A stretch of 64,000 bases of DNA from Perlabentimonas gracilis (lineage in GTDB: Bacteria; Bacteroidota; Bacteroidia; Bacteroidales; Tenuifilaceae): the NCBI RefSeq assembly GCF_011174675.1, contig NZ_JAANIG010000015.1, positions 1 to 64,000 on the forward strand. Reading direction: 5' to 3'. Shown one piece after another: positions 29,934 to 38,444 of the stretch (within the stretch, counting starts at the first letter, position 1; the number at the start of each line of letters is the position of its first letter). The notes below the pieces were generated by a model. The model ran no database searches. It saw only the letters and a list, made by a program, of their open reading frames with translations, and was not told the DNA's origin. The translations under genes were made by a program, and so were the position numbers.

Positions 29934-31046
29934 ATGAAAAAGATTTTATTGATGGTTGTATCTGTGCTAACTATTTTGTCGTGTGCACAGCCAAAAACCG
30001 ATGTGGTAATTACCACCGATGAGTTATCAGCATTTAAGCCCACCATTGTGCTCATGCACCCCACGGTGAATAATCTAAAAACTTTCATATCGCTTACCGA
30101 ACAGGATATTTTCCCATTCCCAGTAGAGGCTAATGTGTTGGGCGTATATCATAGCAAAGGCGCGTACGATTATAGCCAATCGGTAGATTTCCTAAAGGAT
30201 TTAAAAGATACTAGGTTCGGTTTGCTATCCTTGGACGGAAGCCTAAACCCAAACAACCTATACAAAAAGAATGGATGCAGTAATGCGTTTAGAGCAATCT
30301 TCGAGAATTCAAATGGCATAATTTTCTTCGGTGGACCCGATATGCCCCCATCGGTCTATAACAATCCTGTAAACCTGCTAACCTCAATAACCGATGTCCA
30401 TAGGCACTATGTGGAGCTCTCCTTCCTCTTTCATCTACTTGGCGGTAGTCAGAATGAAGAGGTGAAACCCCTGCTCGACAGCAAGCCCGAATACGCTATC
30501 CTTGGTATTTGTCTCGGGATGCAAACCATGAACGTGGCAACCGGCGGCACCATGGTGCAGGATATCCCCACCGAGATTTACGGTTTAACAACCGTTGAGG
30601 AGGTTTTAGCATTGGATGAAAACATGCAGCATCGAAACTACTACTCAAACCTTGGTGTTGACAAGGATTTGATTTGGGGTCATTTTCATCAAATTCAGTT
30701 TGAGCAGGGCAGTCTGTTCGATTCTTTGAACGGAAATACACAGGAACTACCTTATATCTGGAGTAGCCACCACCAGGCGCTAAGCAAGCTGGGTAAAGAT
30801 ATTATTCCCATTGCCAGGAGTATGGATGGGAGAATAATTGAAGCCATTAAGCATGCTATGTACCCCAACGTGTTGGGAGTACAGTTCCATCCCGAGGTAC
30901 CCTCGATTTACGATACTGAGAGCAAGCTCAAGAGGATTCCGTTTGAGCAGAATCAGCAATCATATATCGATTTATACCCAATTGGCAAGGGCGAAGATTT
31001 CCACCGTGCTTTTTGGCGAATGGTGGGGAAGAGCTATGAACGCTAG
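29934..31046 (+). CDS. Gamma-glutamyl-gamma-aminobutyrate hydrolase-like peptidase C26 lipoprotein
   Basis: 370 residues. The leader ends in a lipobox (TILSC, C17), so this is an exported lipoprotein, unlike the cytosolic PuuD of E. coli. The class-I glutamine-amidotransferase-like fold is clear. The nucleophile is C193 in LGICLGMQTMNVATGG and the histidine is in GVQFHPEVPS; the SSHHQAL stretch matches the family. It would hydrolyse gamma-glutamyl amides outside the cytosol. The region 60-150 lacks similarity I can recognise. It is probably co-transcribed with the TraB-like gene. Confidence 0.85.
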   Translation: MKKILLMVVSVLTILSCAQPKTDVVITTDELSAFKPTIVLMHPTVNNLKTFISLTEQDIFPFPVEANVLGVYHSKGAYDYSQSVDFLKDLKDTRFGLLSLDGSLNPNNLYKKNGCSNAFRAIFENSNGIIFFGGPDMPPSVYNNPVNLLTSITDVHRHYVELSFLFHLLGGSQNEEVKPLLDSKPEYAILGICLGMQTMNVATGGTMVQDIPTEIYGLTTVEEVLALDENMQHRNYYSNLGVDKDLIWGHFHQIQFEQGSLFDSLNGNTQELPYIWSSHHQALSKLGKDIIPIARSMDGRIIEAIKHAMYPNVLGVQFHPEVPSIYDTESKLKRIPFEQNQQSYIDLYPIGKGEDFHRAFWRMVGKSYER

Positions 31047-31426
31047 GGCACAAAGGCGCAAATAATAATAACGCACAAGCACCTTTGGTATCGAAAATCT
31101 TGTAACATTAGGGTGATTTATTGCAAAGGAAATTAAGTCCTATAGGTACTATACATCCTTAAACAATGGAACTTTCGGTTGTTTTTTCGCACCGTTAGTA
31201 TACTTTGTGGTTTACTCTCCTTCAATGATGTTGTGTATACTTCCGTGTTAATTTACCATGCGTAAATACGTACACCACTGTTCGTTATCGCACAATTCCC
31301 CGCCAACCCTGTTTGTTTTAACGAAATGATACATTGCAATATACGCTAAATGGCGTGTTGTTTGCATAAGTCTGATAATCTTATGTTTAAAACAAAATCG
31401 ATTTAATAATCTAAAAATTTTTAGTT
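31047..31426. other. Intergenic region before the FISUMP gene
   Basis: 380 bases. The first 50 bases contain short-period GCGC-rich steps (ACAAAGGCGCAAATAATAATAACGC) of a type also seen at 34921-34940. A perfect 14-bp palindrome CTAAAAATTTTTAG (31411-31424) lies two bases before the ATG at 31427 and would fold over the ribosome-binding region. No clear promoter box or RNA gene is visible. Confidence 0.4.
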
Positions 31427-32320
31427 ATGGAAAAGAATTTACTTGTAAAGGTTTTACTCGTAACGGTTGGAGTATTTTTATTTTCTTGTTGTAACAACAA
31501 GGTTGAACAGGAAGCATTTCCTCCTATTGCAGATTTTAGTGTTTCTAATGATCAGATCTATGTTTGGGAGAAAGTAACCTTTTTTGATGCTTCGGATAAC
31601 GAGCCCATTGAATGGGAATGGTTTTTTGAAGGTGGAGATCCCGAAGTATCCGTTGATCGAGAACCTGAAGTACTGTATAAAGAAGCTGGAATTTACAGAG
31701 TTAAACTTACGGTTAAAAATGAGAACGGTGAAAGCGAAAAGGAGTTGGAGAGTTTTATAAAGGTAAGTGAATATCAAAATTATTTCGGAACCCTTACCGA
31801 TCCTCGTGATGGACAGGAATACAAAATAGTTAAAATTGGTAATGTAGATATTATGGCTGAGAACCTTAGTTACCTAACAGGCGATGCTGTGTACTACGAT
31901 AATGACCCAGCCAATGGCGAAAAATATGGGTTACTTTACAAGTGGGAGACTGCCCTTGAGGCTTGCCCCGCAGGGTGGCGATTGCCAACAAAGAACGAGT
32001 ATAGTATGATTCGGGAGTATCTGGGAGGAGAGAATGTTGTAGGAGGAAAGCTGAAAATGTCTGGTACAGAATTCTGGATGTCACCTAATAAAAATGGAAC
32101 AAACGAGACTGGCTTCTCGGCTGTTGGAGCAGGAGGCTATTTTCCTGGACACCTTGAGTTTTTTGGTATGCATGAATTTACCTCTTTTTGGACTCAAACA
32201 GAGGCGACCGATGAGTTGGTTTGGTGTGTAGAACTTGCTAGAACAAGTGGTATGATGTATATATCAAACAACTACGGAAAGGAACCTTCCTATTTCTCTG
32301 TAAGATGTATTAAGGACTAA
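31427..32320 (+). CDS. PKD and FISUMP domain surface lipoprotein
   Basis: 297 residues. A lipoprotein leader ends in LFSC (C21). Residues about 33-115 form a PKD-type beta sandwich (PIADFSVSNDQIYVWEKVTF, with WEWFFEGG and YRVKLTVKNENGESE). From about 120 the FISUMP domain begins (LTDPRDGQEYKIVKIG) and continues with MAENLSYL, CPAGWRLPTKNEYSMI, GFSAVGAGGY and a final YFSVRCIKD. FISUMP (Fibrobacter succinogenes major paralogous domain) proteins are surface lipoproteins of unknown function, common in this phylum. It is a single gene closed by a strong hairpin terminator. Confidence 0.88.
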   Translation: MEKNLLVKVLLVTVGVFLFSCCNNKVEQEAFPPIADFSVSNDQIYVWEKVTFFDASDNEPIEWEWFFEGGDPEVSVDREPEVLYKEAGIYRVKLTVKNENGESEKELESFIKVSEYQNYFGTLTDPRDGQEYKIVKIGNVDIMAENLSYLTGDAVYYDNDPANGEKYGLLYKWETALEACPAGWRLPTKNEYSMIREYLGGENVVGGKLKMSGTEFWMSPNKNGTNETGFSAVGAGGYFPGHLEFFGMHEFTSFWTQTEATDELVWCVELARTSGMMYISNNYGKEPSYFSVRCIKD

Positions 32321-32542
32321 TTTGTTTCAGTTTATTATCTTCTACAAGATTAAGTTGTTAAGTCAATAGGCATCGCACAACCTTAAAGAGAAAGGCGAAT
32401 CTGTTCATCCTACTTTTAGGCGGATGGAGGTGGAGTGGATTCATAGTCAGGTAAATCTTCCAATGAGCAGGCAAGCGGTCAGCGTTTCATATAGATTAGA
32501 TGGGTAATAAATTTTTTTTGAATCATTTGTAGTTGAAAAAAT

Positions 32543-32581
32543 ATCCGTTGGGAGCGTAAACACCCAACGGATTGTTTTTTT
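32543..32581. terminator. Bidirectional terminator after the FISUMP gene
   Basis: A perfect 10-bp stem ATCCGTTGGG / CCCAACGGAT (32543-32552, 32563-32572) is followed by TGTTTTTTT on the plus strand and by A-rich DNA (T-rich on the minus strand) on the other side. It lies between the FISUMP gene and the convergent 32597 gene. Confidence 0.88.
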
Positions 32582-32596
32582 GTAGTAAACCAAAGG

Positions 32597-33022
32597 TTAT
32601 TCCTCCTCCTCCTCAAGGTAGATAAGCATCACCACGCAGTCGTTCTCGCACTTCTCATTAAACTCAATGTAAAGGTGGTATGCACCAGTCTCGTTCACCT
32701 TAAGCCTCGATACCGAATGATTTTTTTCACTATCAACCTTGGTGTTAAGGGTTACTGGGTACTCCTCTTTATCGCTAACATAAAGTTTGATGTTCGATAT
32801 GGGGGTTGATGGGTTAACAAAATGCAAAGCGTACCTGATGTCTTTTCTTAGTATTATCGAGAACCTCGTTACATTACTGTCAGATTGTTTTACCTCGAAA
32901 TCCTTGAGGAATGCACCATCGTACTCTTTACTCCAGTCAATCTTTTCGCTAATAGCGCATTGCGCATTTGCTGTGGCTTGTAAAGCCAGCAGTAGTAAAA
33001 GCGTGCTTAGTATTGTTCTCAT
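32597..33022 (-). CDS. Small secreted protein of the ECF/FecR operon
   Basis: 141 residues. The signal peptide is MRTILSTLLLLLALQATANA, with cleavage before QCAIS. The mature protein is about 120 residues with beta-strand character and three cysteines (C22, and the C-x3-C pair in EKCENDCVVML). It ends in a run of five glutamates. I do not recognise the family. It begins 24 bases after the FecR-type gene on the same strand, so the three genes sigma, anti-sigma and this protein probably form one operon. Confidence 0.7.
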   Translation of the reverse strand: MRTILSTLLLLLALQATANAQCAISEKIDWSKEYDGAFLKDFEVKQSDSNVTRFSIILRKDIRYALHFVNPSTPISNIKLYVSDKEEYPVTLNTKVDSEKNHSVSRLKVNETGAYHLYIEFNEKCENDCVVMLIYLEEEEE

Positions 33023-33046
33023 AAGTGGTTGGTTAATGTTAGTAGT

Positions 33047-33916
33047 TTATTTTGATATAATTACCTTGCCATGCAGTCTTGTTGCCTTAATTGCAGTCTT
33101 GTCTTCAATTGCAGCCAAAATACTATCGAGCGATAGGTTGGTAAATGTGCCTGTAAAGCTTAGGTAGGCAATTGTATCATCTGCAATTTCAATATCTTGC
33201 CCATAGAACTTTTCTAAAACTTGTGTTACTTTAATCATTGGGGTGTTATCAAAAGCTATATTGCCAGTTTTCCACGCTAGGTAGTTGGGGTTGTTGTTTG
33301 ATGTAGCAAAAACTAGGCTGTTGGTTCGGCTAACCGAGCAGTAGTTGCCTTTGGTTACCAGTAGCGAGAGCCCTTGCCCCAGAATATTATCTGCTACCTT
33401 TAAGCTACCGCGGCTTACTGTTATATCAATATCATTATCGTTTGGGTAAGCTTTAATATTGAGTGCAGCTTTGTTTTCTATTGATATTATTGCATTGCCA
33501 GCCCTTAGGGTGTATGGTGCTTTGGCCGCACCTTCGGTTTCAAGGTAAATCTCACCATCAATATCCATGATGAACTCGCCGCTTTTGCGAACTGAGTAGG
33601 CTATTGAGCTGTTTTTATTTAGCCATACCCTACTGCCATTGGGCAACCGTTGTTCGGTTATGCTATCGGTTTGGTTCTGCAGTGCTATAACTTCTGGTGC
33701 AAAAACGTTGCAGTTTACTGCAAACACTATTATCAATGCTATTGCGGCTGCCGTTGAGGTGGCTATCAGAGCTATGCGCCTTAGCGAAGTTTTACTGTGG
33801 TTGTAGGTTTGTTGATAGTGGGTCCAACCCTTTTCGGGTGTCCACTGCACCTCTTTTGGAACCGTATTTAATTCGGCAACCTTATCTCTAAATATATTGT
33901 CAATTCTATTGTTCAT
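33047..33916 (-). CDS. FecR-type anti-sigma regulator
   Basis: 289 residues. A cytosolic N-terminus of about 45 residues is followed by one membrane helix (RIALIATSTAAAIALIIVFA). The periplasmic FecR domain has RLPNGSRVWLNKNSSIAY and FIMDIDGEIYLETE, and the C-terminal domain (DUF4974-like) covers the last 70 residues, from IKVTQVLEKFYGQDIEI on. It should hold the ECF sigma factor at the membrane and relay a signal from the outer membrane. No TonB-dependent transducer is encoded next to it. The sigma gene overlaps its start by 11 bases. Confidence 0.9.
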   Translation of the reverse strand: MNNRIDNIFRDKVAELNTVPKEVQWTPEKGWTHYQQTYNHSKTSLRRIALIATSTAAAIALIIVFAVNCNVFAPEVIALQNQTDSITEQRLPNGSRVWLNKNSSIAYSVRKSGEFIMDIDGEIYLETEGAAKAPYTLRAGNAIISIENKAALNIKAYPNDNDIDITVSRGSLKVADNILGQGLSLLVTKGNYCSVSRTNSLVFATSNNNPNYLAWKTGNIAFDNTPMIKVTQVLEKFYGQDIEIADDTIAYLSFTGTFTNLSLDSILAAIEDKTAIKATRLHGKVIISK

Positions 33917-34463
33917 GGCAAATCATTTTTTCTGATAATAATATCTGAAGCGCCCTGCGGGCACGCAGCAGGTAAACTCTCGAACTCGATTCCTCTATGC
34001 CCAACCTGATGGCAATTTCTTTATGGTTATACCCATCGATGACATAAAGATTAAATACGGTACGTTGCTCGCTGGGTAGTTCCTGTATCATTTTGTAGTA
34101 ATCTTCGGCTGTTAAGTTGGTGTCGGATTGTAATTCGGTTTGTGGCTCGTTATTGTCCATTTCGCTAATGCTGGTAAACTCATTCTTTTTGCGCAGCAGG
34201 GTAAGCGCCTCGTTTACTACTATTTTTTTCATCCAGCCCAAAAGCATTTGGTTGTTGGTGTAGGTAAAGGTGTGTATGTTCTTGAAAATACTATAGAACC
34301 CACTATTCACTATGCTTGCAGCATCCTGCTCGTTGTTTACATACCTGTATGCAACCCTAAATAGATGTGGTGAAAACATTTGGTAGAATTGATGCTGCGT
34401 TTTGGTGTTGTTACGTTTTAGCTGCTTTATCGTGTTGTTCATAAAAAGGCTTTGGGGTGACAT
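33906..34463 (-). CDS. ECF-type RNA polymerase sigma factor
   Basis: 185 residues from 34463, or 178 from the inner ATG at 34442 (MNNTIKQLKRNN), which gives the more usual ECF start. Region 2 is FYQMFSPHLFRVAYRYVNNEQDAASIVNSGFYSIF. Region 4 is LPSEQRTVFNLYVIDGYNHKEIAIRLGIEESSSRVYLLRARRAL, with the typical helix-turn-helix. There is no extra C-terminal domain. It is translationally coupled to the FecR-type anti-sigma gene. Confidence 0.93.
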   Translation of the reverse strand: MSPQSLFMNNTIKQLKRNNTKTQHQFYQMFSPHLFRVAYRYVNNEQDAASIVNSGFYSIFKNIHTFTYTNNQMLLGWMKKIVVNEALTLLRKKNEFTSISEMDNNEPQTELQSDTNLTAEDYYKMIQELPSEQRTVFNLYVIDGYNHKEIAIRLGIEESSSRVYLLRARRALQILLSEKMICHEQ

Positions 34464-34585
34464 ACTATAACCATAATGTGCAATTTGGTAGAAACGTTAC
34501 ATCGATTTGAAAAAAAATGAATAAAAATATGTGTCAAATAACTGAGTGCCGTCAGGTACAGTATATTCCGTAACTGACGGCACTA

Positions 34586-34839
34586 AGAAACTGTTTAAGT
34601 TTAAATTATAATTTTTTATACAGCCCCCGTAGGTGGCAAATAGCGATGGAAAAAATACTTTCTTGAAATCTTAGCGCCTCGTAGAGTGCGCAATAGATAT
34701 TTTTTCTTTATTGCACCCTCTCTGGGGTGCTTCGTTAAATTTTTACTAGTTTTCAATCGCTATTTGCCCCTGCCTAAAGGCCAGGCAGGCTCTAACGAGG
34801 GCGGCTGTTAATTGAGATTTCAAAATTTAAACAGCTTCT
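34586..34839. repeat. MITE-like imperfect palindromic element
   Basis: The terminal inverted repeats are AGAAACTGTTTAA (34586-34598) and TTAAACAGCTTCT (34827-34839), 12 of 13 matching. A second, stronger pair lies inside: GGCAAATAGCGATGGAAAA (34635-34653) and TTTTCAATCGCTATTTGCC (34750-34768), 18 of 19 matching. CAGCC and GGCTG lie between the two pairs. The centre holds a small hairpin, GCACCC-6-GGGTGC (34713-34730). The right arm alone carries an extra ~21-bp palindrome at 34769-34789. There is no transposase gene, so if mobile it depends on one elsewhere. Confidence 0.65.
34769..34789. repeat. Small palindromic insertion in the inverted repeat's right arm
   Basis: A 21-bp palindrome, CCTGCCT ... 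AGGCAGG, interrupts one arm of the 34586-34839 element. The opposite arm, read in reverse complement, passes directly from CGCTATTTGCC to ACCTACGGGGG, so the insert is missing there. It resembles the insertions at 37903, 38119 and 38978 in the repeat array, in the opposite orientation. Confidence 0.65.
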
Positions 34840-34946
34840 AAAAAGTTTTTTTTGCATCCTTTTTTCACTGTATGCAAAAAGTAACGCTTACATCTTAATA
34901 TAATGTTGCAATCTTTTTTGCGGCTTAGCGCCTTAGCGTTAATTAT

Positions 34947-37880
34947 TTAGTTAACTATTATCTCATCAATAAAAATAAAAGCATTGCCGCCAGCCCCAAG
35001 GTGCCATTTGGGTATTTTGCCAAAATTTGTGGCTTTCACTTTTACGTACTGCCCCTTGGTGTTTACCTTTTTACCTAAATCCTGTTGCTGAATCTCGTAA
35101 TCGTCGAAAGGAATTTTGTTTTTGATATTTGCAACCTGAGTAAAGTTTTCCCCATCGTTTGATACGTAAAATGTTACATCCTTGGGCATCCAAATCCATG
35201 AGCGTATGTCCTGCACAAAGCCAGCGCCCATATAGCTAATGGGCTGTACCTTGCCCAAATCTAACACAGCCTCAAAATCGGTTGCTTGGTATCCCATCCA
35301 GCCGCCCAAGCGCCAGTTCGATGCGCCTCGCACGCCATCAATAAGTGCTTCGGGGCCTCCGGCGTGGTAGCTGGGGCTCCATTTCGATTTAATATCAATG
35401 CTCCGATTAATATCAATTTTCACAAACTCGGCTTGCACTGGGAAACTATAGCCCACACCATCCTTGTAAGTTACTGTCTTTAGGGTTGTTGTACCTATTA
35501 GCATAAGCGGCTCCTTATATTTGTTTGATTGTTTGGTTGGCGTTTTGCCGTCGAGGGTATAGTACACCTCACAATCGGGTATGATAGTGCCAATGGTAAC
35601 CTGCATTGTATCGCGAATGCGACGTTCTTCGGACTGGATATAGGGTACGGGTAAAAGCAATTCGTCTGTAATGGTGGTTTTGGGAATATCATTATCGTTT
35701 GTTCCCCAGTTCGTATTGGGATTTTTCCCCATCTCGAAGTGCAGATGCCCTCCGCTCATAATATCGCTATGCGAAATGTATGATTTGGTGTAGTCCTTGC
35801 TGTTTAGCTTTACCGATTGGATATAGAAATTCTTTTGTGAAACGTTGCTGGCCGTAATTTTAAACGTGTTGCCATTCTCCAAATTAATCTCCATTTCTGG
35901 AAACCAAGGGGTGCCAATTGTGTAGTCGGGTTGCCCCGGGCTAACAGGATAGAAACCCATTGCGCTCATGATTAGCCATGCCGACATCTGACCGCAGTCC
36001 TCATTGCCGCTAAGCCCATCGGGCTTATGGGTGTACAACTCGTCCATAATTTGACGAACACGCTGCTGCGTTTTCCATGGTTGATTAAGGTAGTTGTATA
36101 GGTAGGCCATATGGTGACTGGGCTCGTTGCCGTGGGCATATTGTCCAATTAATCCAGAAATGTCCTTTTGATCTTTTCCGGTGATTTTACTGTCGGTCTC
36201 GAACATCTCGTCGAGCTTAGTGGCAAGGTTCTCTTTACCACCGTGTAGTTTGTACAATCCAGTAATATCCTGCGGAACGTAAAAACTGTACTGCCATGAG
36301 TTGGCCTCAGTAAAGTGCCAATCTACCGTGGTGGGATTGAAAGGCGTGAGCCAACCGCCATTAAGGCGTGGGCGCATAAATCCTGTTGTGGGGTCGAAGA
36401 TGTTTTTGTAGAACTGTGCCCTGTGGATATACTCGCGGTAAATATCGTTCTTGCCCATCTGTTTTGCCATAAGGGCAATACACCAGTCGTTGTAGGCGTA
36501 CTCTAGGGTTTTCGATATAGACTCGTGCTCCTTATCGCCGGGGATATGGCCGTATTTTTGGTATGCTCCCAAGCCAAAATGCTCACGCGTTGCGCTGTGA
36601 ATCATTGCCTGCAGCGCTTTATCCGTATCAAAGCCATAAATTCCCTTAGTGTAGGCATCGGCAATTACCGATATGGCGTGGTTGCCAATCATGCAGTAGG
36701 TTTCGTTGGCGGCCAGCTCCCAAATGGGGAGCAGTCCACCCTTCTGGTACATATCGAGCATTACGTTGATAAAGTCCTTTGTGCGCTCCTGCTCAATAAT
36801 AGTCATAAGCGGATGCCACGTGCGGTAGGTGTCCCAAAGGGAAAATACGGTGTAGTTGGTAAACCCTTCGGCGGTGTGGATCTGCTTGTCCATTCCACGA
36901 TACCTGTTGTCCACATCCATAAAGGTGTTGGGTTGCAGAAATGCATGGTACAGGGCAGTGTAGAAAACTGTTTTTTGCTCATCGCAACTGCCCGAAACAA
37001 TTATTTTGCTTAGCTCATTATTCCATGCATTGTATGCTTTTTGCTTCACCTCATCGAATCCCCAACCGGGCAATTCTGCTTTTAGATTTTTGTGCGCACC
37101 ATCGGCATCCACAGCCGAAAGGGCAACCTTTACCTCTATCGCCTCATCTTTTAAGGTTTCAAATCCAACGAAAGCCTTTATGTTTGTGCCTTGCGCTTTA
37201 TTGCTATCAATAAAACTATCATCCTTTGCAATGCCTTTGCGCACGAATGGCTTGGAGAATTCCATATGGAAATACCAAACCATATCGTTGGCCCAGTTGG
37301 TTGAGCGGCGCATTCCGCGAATCTCGGTATCGCTAATAATCTCTATCCACGAGTCGGTTACACGGTCTCTATGCTCTAGGTCGATAATTATATTTGCCTC
37401 TGATGTTTCAGGAAAGGTGTAACGATGGTAACCCACACGTGTTGTGGTGGTGAGTTCGGCCAAAACTTCGGGCTTATCGAGGAAAACGCTGTAATAGCCA
37501 GCTTTGGCACTTTCATTCTCCTTCTGAAAAGGTGATAAATACTCAGTATTTACTATTGTTGGCTCGCCAACAATGGGCATTAGCAGGATATCGCCATAAT
37601 CGCCCACGCCCGTTCCGTTGAGGGCGGTATGGGTAAAGCCGTAGATTACCGAGTCGGTGTAGTGATAACCCGATGCGCCATCCCAGCCACCAAGGCGGGT
37701 ATCGGGACTAAGCTGTACCATTCCAAATGGCATAGTGGCACCGGGGTAGGTGTGCCCATGGGCATCGGTACCGATAAAGGGATTTACAAAATCGGCAGGG
37801 TTTTCCACTCTGCTTTCGGTTGTGCAGGCTGTGGCCAGAAGTGCTATGCACAATACTTGTAGTTTGATTTTTGTTTTCAT
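34947..37880 (-). CDS. GH92 exo-alpha-mannosidase lipoprotein with C-terminal carbohydrate-binding modules
   Basis: 977 residues. A lipobox-like ATAC (C19) suggests surface anchoring. The GH92 catalytic core is complete: NPFIGTDAHGHTYPGATMPFG near residue 33, the catalytic acid E586 in AHGNEPSHH, and the acidic motif with D628 in GLSGNEDCGQMSAW. GH92 enzymes are calcium-dependent inverting exo-alpha-mannosidases. After the core come a CHB_HEX-type Ig-like module (CEVYYTLDGKTPT, about 770-830) and an F5/8-type-C-like module to the end. The same module pair ends the GH20 enzyme at 55010. It is the last gene of the mannoside operon, separated from GH2 by the repeat array. Confidence 0.93.
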   Translation of the reverse strand: MKTKIKLQVLCIALLATACTTESRVENPADFVNPFIGTDAHGHTYPGATMPFGMVQLSPDTRLGGWDGASGYHYTDSVIYGFTHTALNGTGVGDYGDILLMPIVGEPTIVNTEYLSPFQKENESAKAGYYSVFLDKPEVLAELTTTTRVGYHRYTFPETSEANIIIDLEHRDRVTDSWIEIISDTEIRGMRRSTNWANDMVWYFHMEFSKPFVRKGIAKDDSFIDSNKAQGTNIKAFVGFETLKDEAIEVKVALSAVDADGAHKNLKAELPGWGFDEVKQKAYNAWNNELSKIIVSGSCDEQKTVFYTALYHAFLQPNTFMDVDNRYRGMDKQIHTAEGFTNYTVFSLWDTYRTWHPLMTIIEQERTKDFINVMLDMYQKGGLLPIWELAANETYCMIGNHAISVIADAYTKGIYGFDTDKALQAMIHSATREHFGLGAYQKYGHIPGDKEHESISKTLEYAYNDWCIALMAKQMGKNDIYREYIHRAQFYKNIFDPTTGFMRPRLNGGWLTPFNPTTVDWHFTEANSWQYSFYVPQDITGLYKLHGGKENLATKLDEMFETDSKITGKDQKDISGLIGQYAHGNEPSHHMAYLYNYLNQPWKTQQRVRQIMDELYTHKPDGLSGNEDCGQMSAWLIMSAMGFYPVSPGQPDYTIGTPWFPEMEINLENGNTFKITASNVSQKNFYIQSVKLNSKDYTKSYISHSDIMSGGHLHFEMGKNPNTNWGTNDNDIPKTTITDELLLPVPYIQSEERRIRDTMQVTIGTIIPDCEVYYTLDGKTPTKQSNKYKEPLMLIGTTTLKTVTYKDGVGYSFPVQAEFVKIDINRSIDIKSKWSPSYHAGGPEALIDGVRGASNWRLGGWMGYQATDFEAVLDLGKVQPISYMGAGFVQDIRSWIWMPKDVTFYVSNDGENFTQVANIKNKIPFDDYEIQQQDLGKKVNTKGQYVKVKATNFGKIPKWHLGAGGNAFIFIDEIIVN

Positions 37881-37902
37881 TTCAGTTTTTTTTTGGCACG
37901 CG

Positions 37903-37924
37903 CCTGCCTGCTGGCAAAGGCAGG
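37903..37924. repeat. Palindromic insertion in array unit U1
   Basis: A 22-bp palindrome (CCTGCC...GGCAGG) lies between GGCACGCG and GAGCAC. In U2 and U5 these two flanks are joined directly as GGCACGCGGAGCAC, so U2 and U5 are empty sites for the same insertion. Confidence 0.75.
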
Positions 37925-38118
37925 GAGCACTCGGATTTTAAAGATTTAAAACGATTTTTTTTCTTTCTTATCTGCGTTCATCCTCAAAATCAGCGTCATC
38001 AGCGTTCTATGTTTTTGGCACGCGGAGCACGCGGATCTGTGAGATCTTAAACGGATTAATTAGCTACGCTTTTATCATTTCAATCAGTGTCATCAGCGTT
38101 CTATTTTTTTTGCACGCG

Positions 38119-38140
38119 TCTGTCTGCTGGCAAAGGCAGG
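38119..38140. repeat. Palindromic insertion in array unit U3
   Basis: A 22-bp copy of the same palindrome, with two T-for-C changes in the left arm (TCTGTC), lies between GCACGCG and GATAACGCGG. U4 shows the empty form, GCACGCAGATAACGCGG. Confidence 0.72.
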
Positions 38141-38260
38141 GATAACGCGGATTTTAAAGATTATAGACGGATTTATCACCGGCACTCTTATCAGCGTATA
38201 TCATTTTAATCGGCATCATCGGCGTTCTATTCTCTTAGTTTTCATATCATTTTTTTTAGC

Positions 38261-38323
38261 ACGCAGATAACGCGGATTTGTGAGATTTAAAACGGATTTT
38301 TTTCCTTCCTTTCTTATCTGCGT
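38261..38323. repeat. Hairpin of array unit U4
   Basis: ACGCAGATAA (38261-38270) is the exact reverse complement of TTATCTGCGT (38314-38323), with a loop of 43 bases. The same perfect 10-bp pairs occur in U8 (39120-39129 with 39173-39182) and U10 (39348-39357 with 39401-39410), and with one mismatch in U6. Confidence 0.7.
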
Positions 38324-38444
38324 ACATCCTCAAAATCAGCGTCATCAGCGTTCTATTTTTTTTGGCACGCGGAGCACTCGGATTTTAAAGATTATATACG
38401 GATTTATATCAGCGTATATCATTTTAATCGGCATCATCGGCGTT

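Larger units (their letters stand above)
34464..34946. other. Intergenic region with a MITE-like inverted repeat
   Basis: 483 bases. The first 100 bases are the upstream region of the ECF sigma gene. Bases 34586-34839 form an imperfect inverted-repeat element, described separately. The last 100 bases are AT-rich and end with the short-period stretch GCGGCTTAGCGCCTTAGCG (34921-34939), next to the GH92 stop. I see no gene. Confidence 0.6.

Noticed and set aside
32370-32507. A 45-codon frame without a start codon after the FISUMP gene (ends SVSYRLDG)
   Set aside because: It could be a gene remnant, but it is too short to assign and has no similarity I can name.
36525-37013. A 162-codon plus-strand open frame inside the GH92 gene
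   Set aside because: It is antisense to conserved catalytic-core sequence and has no motif of its own.
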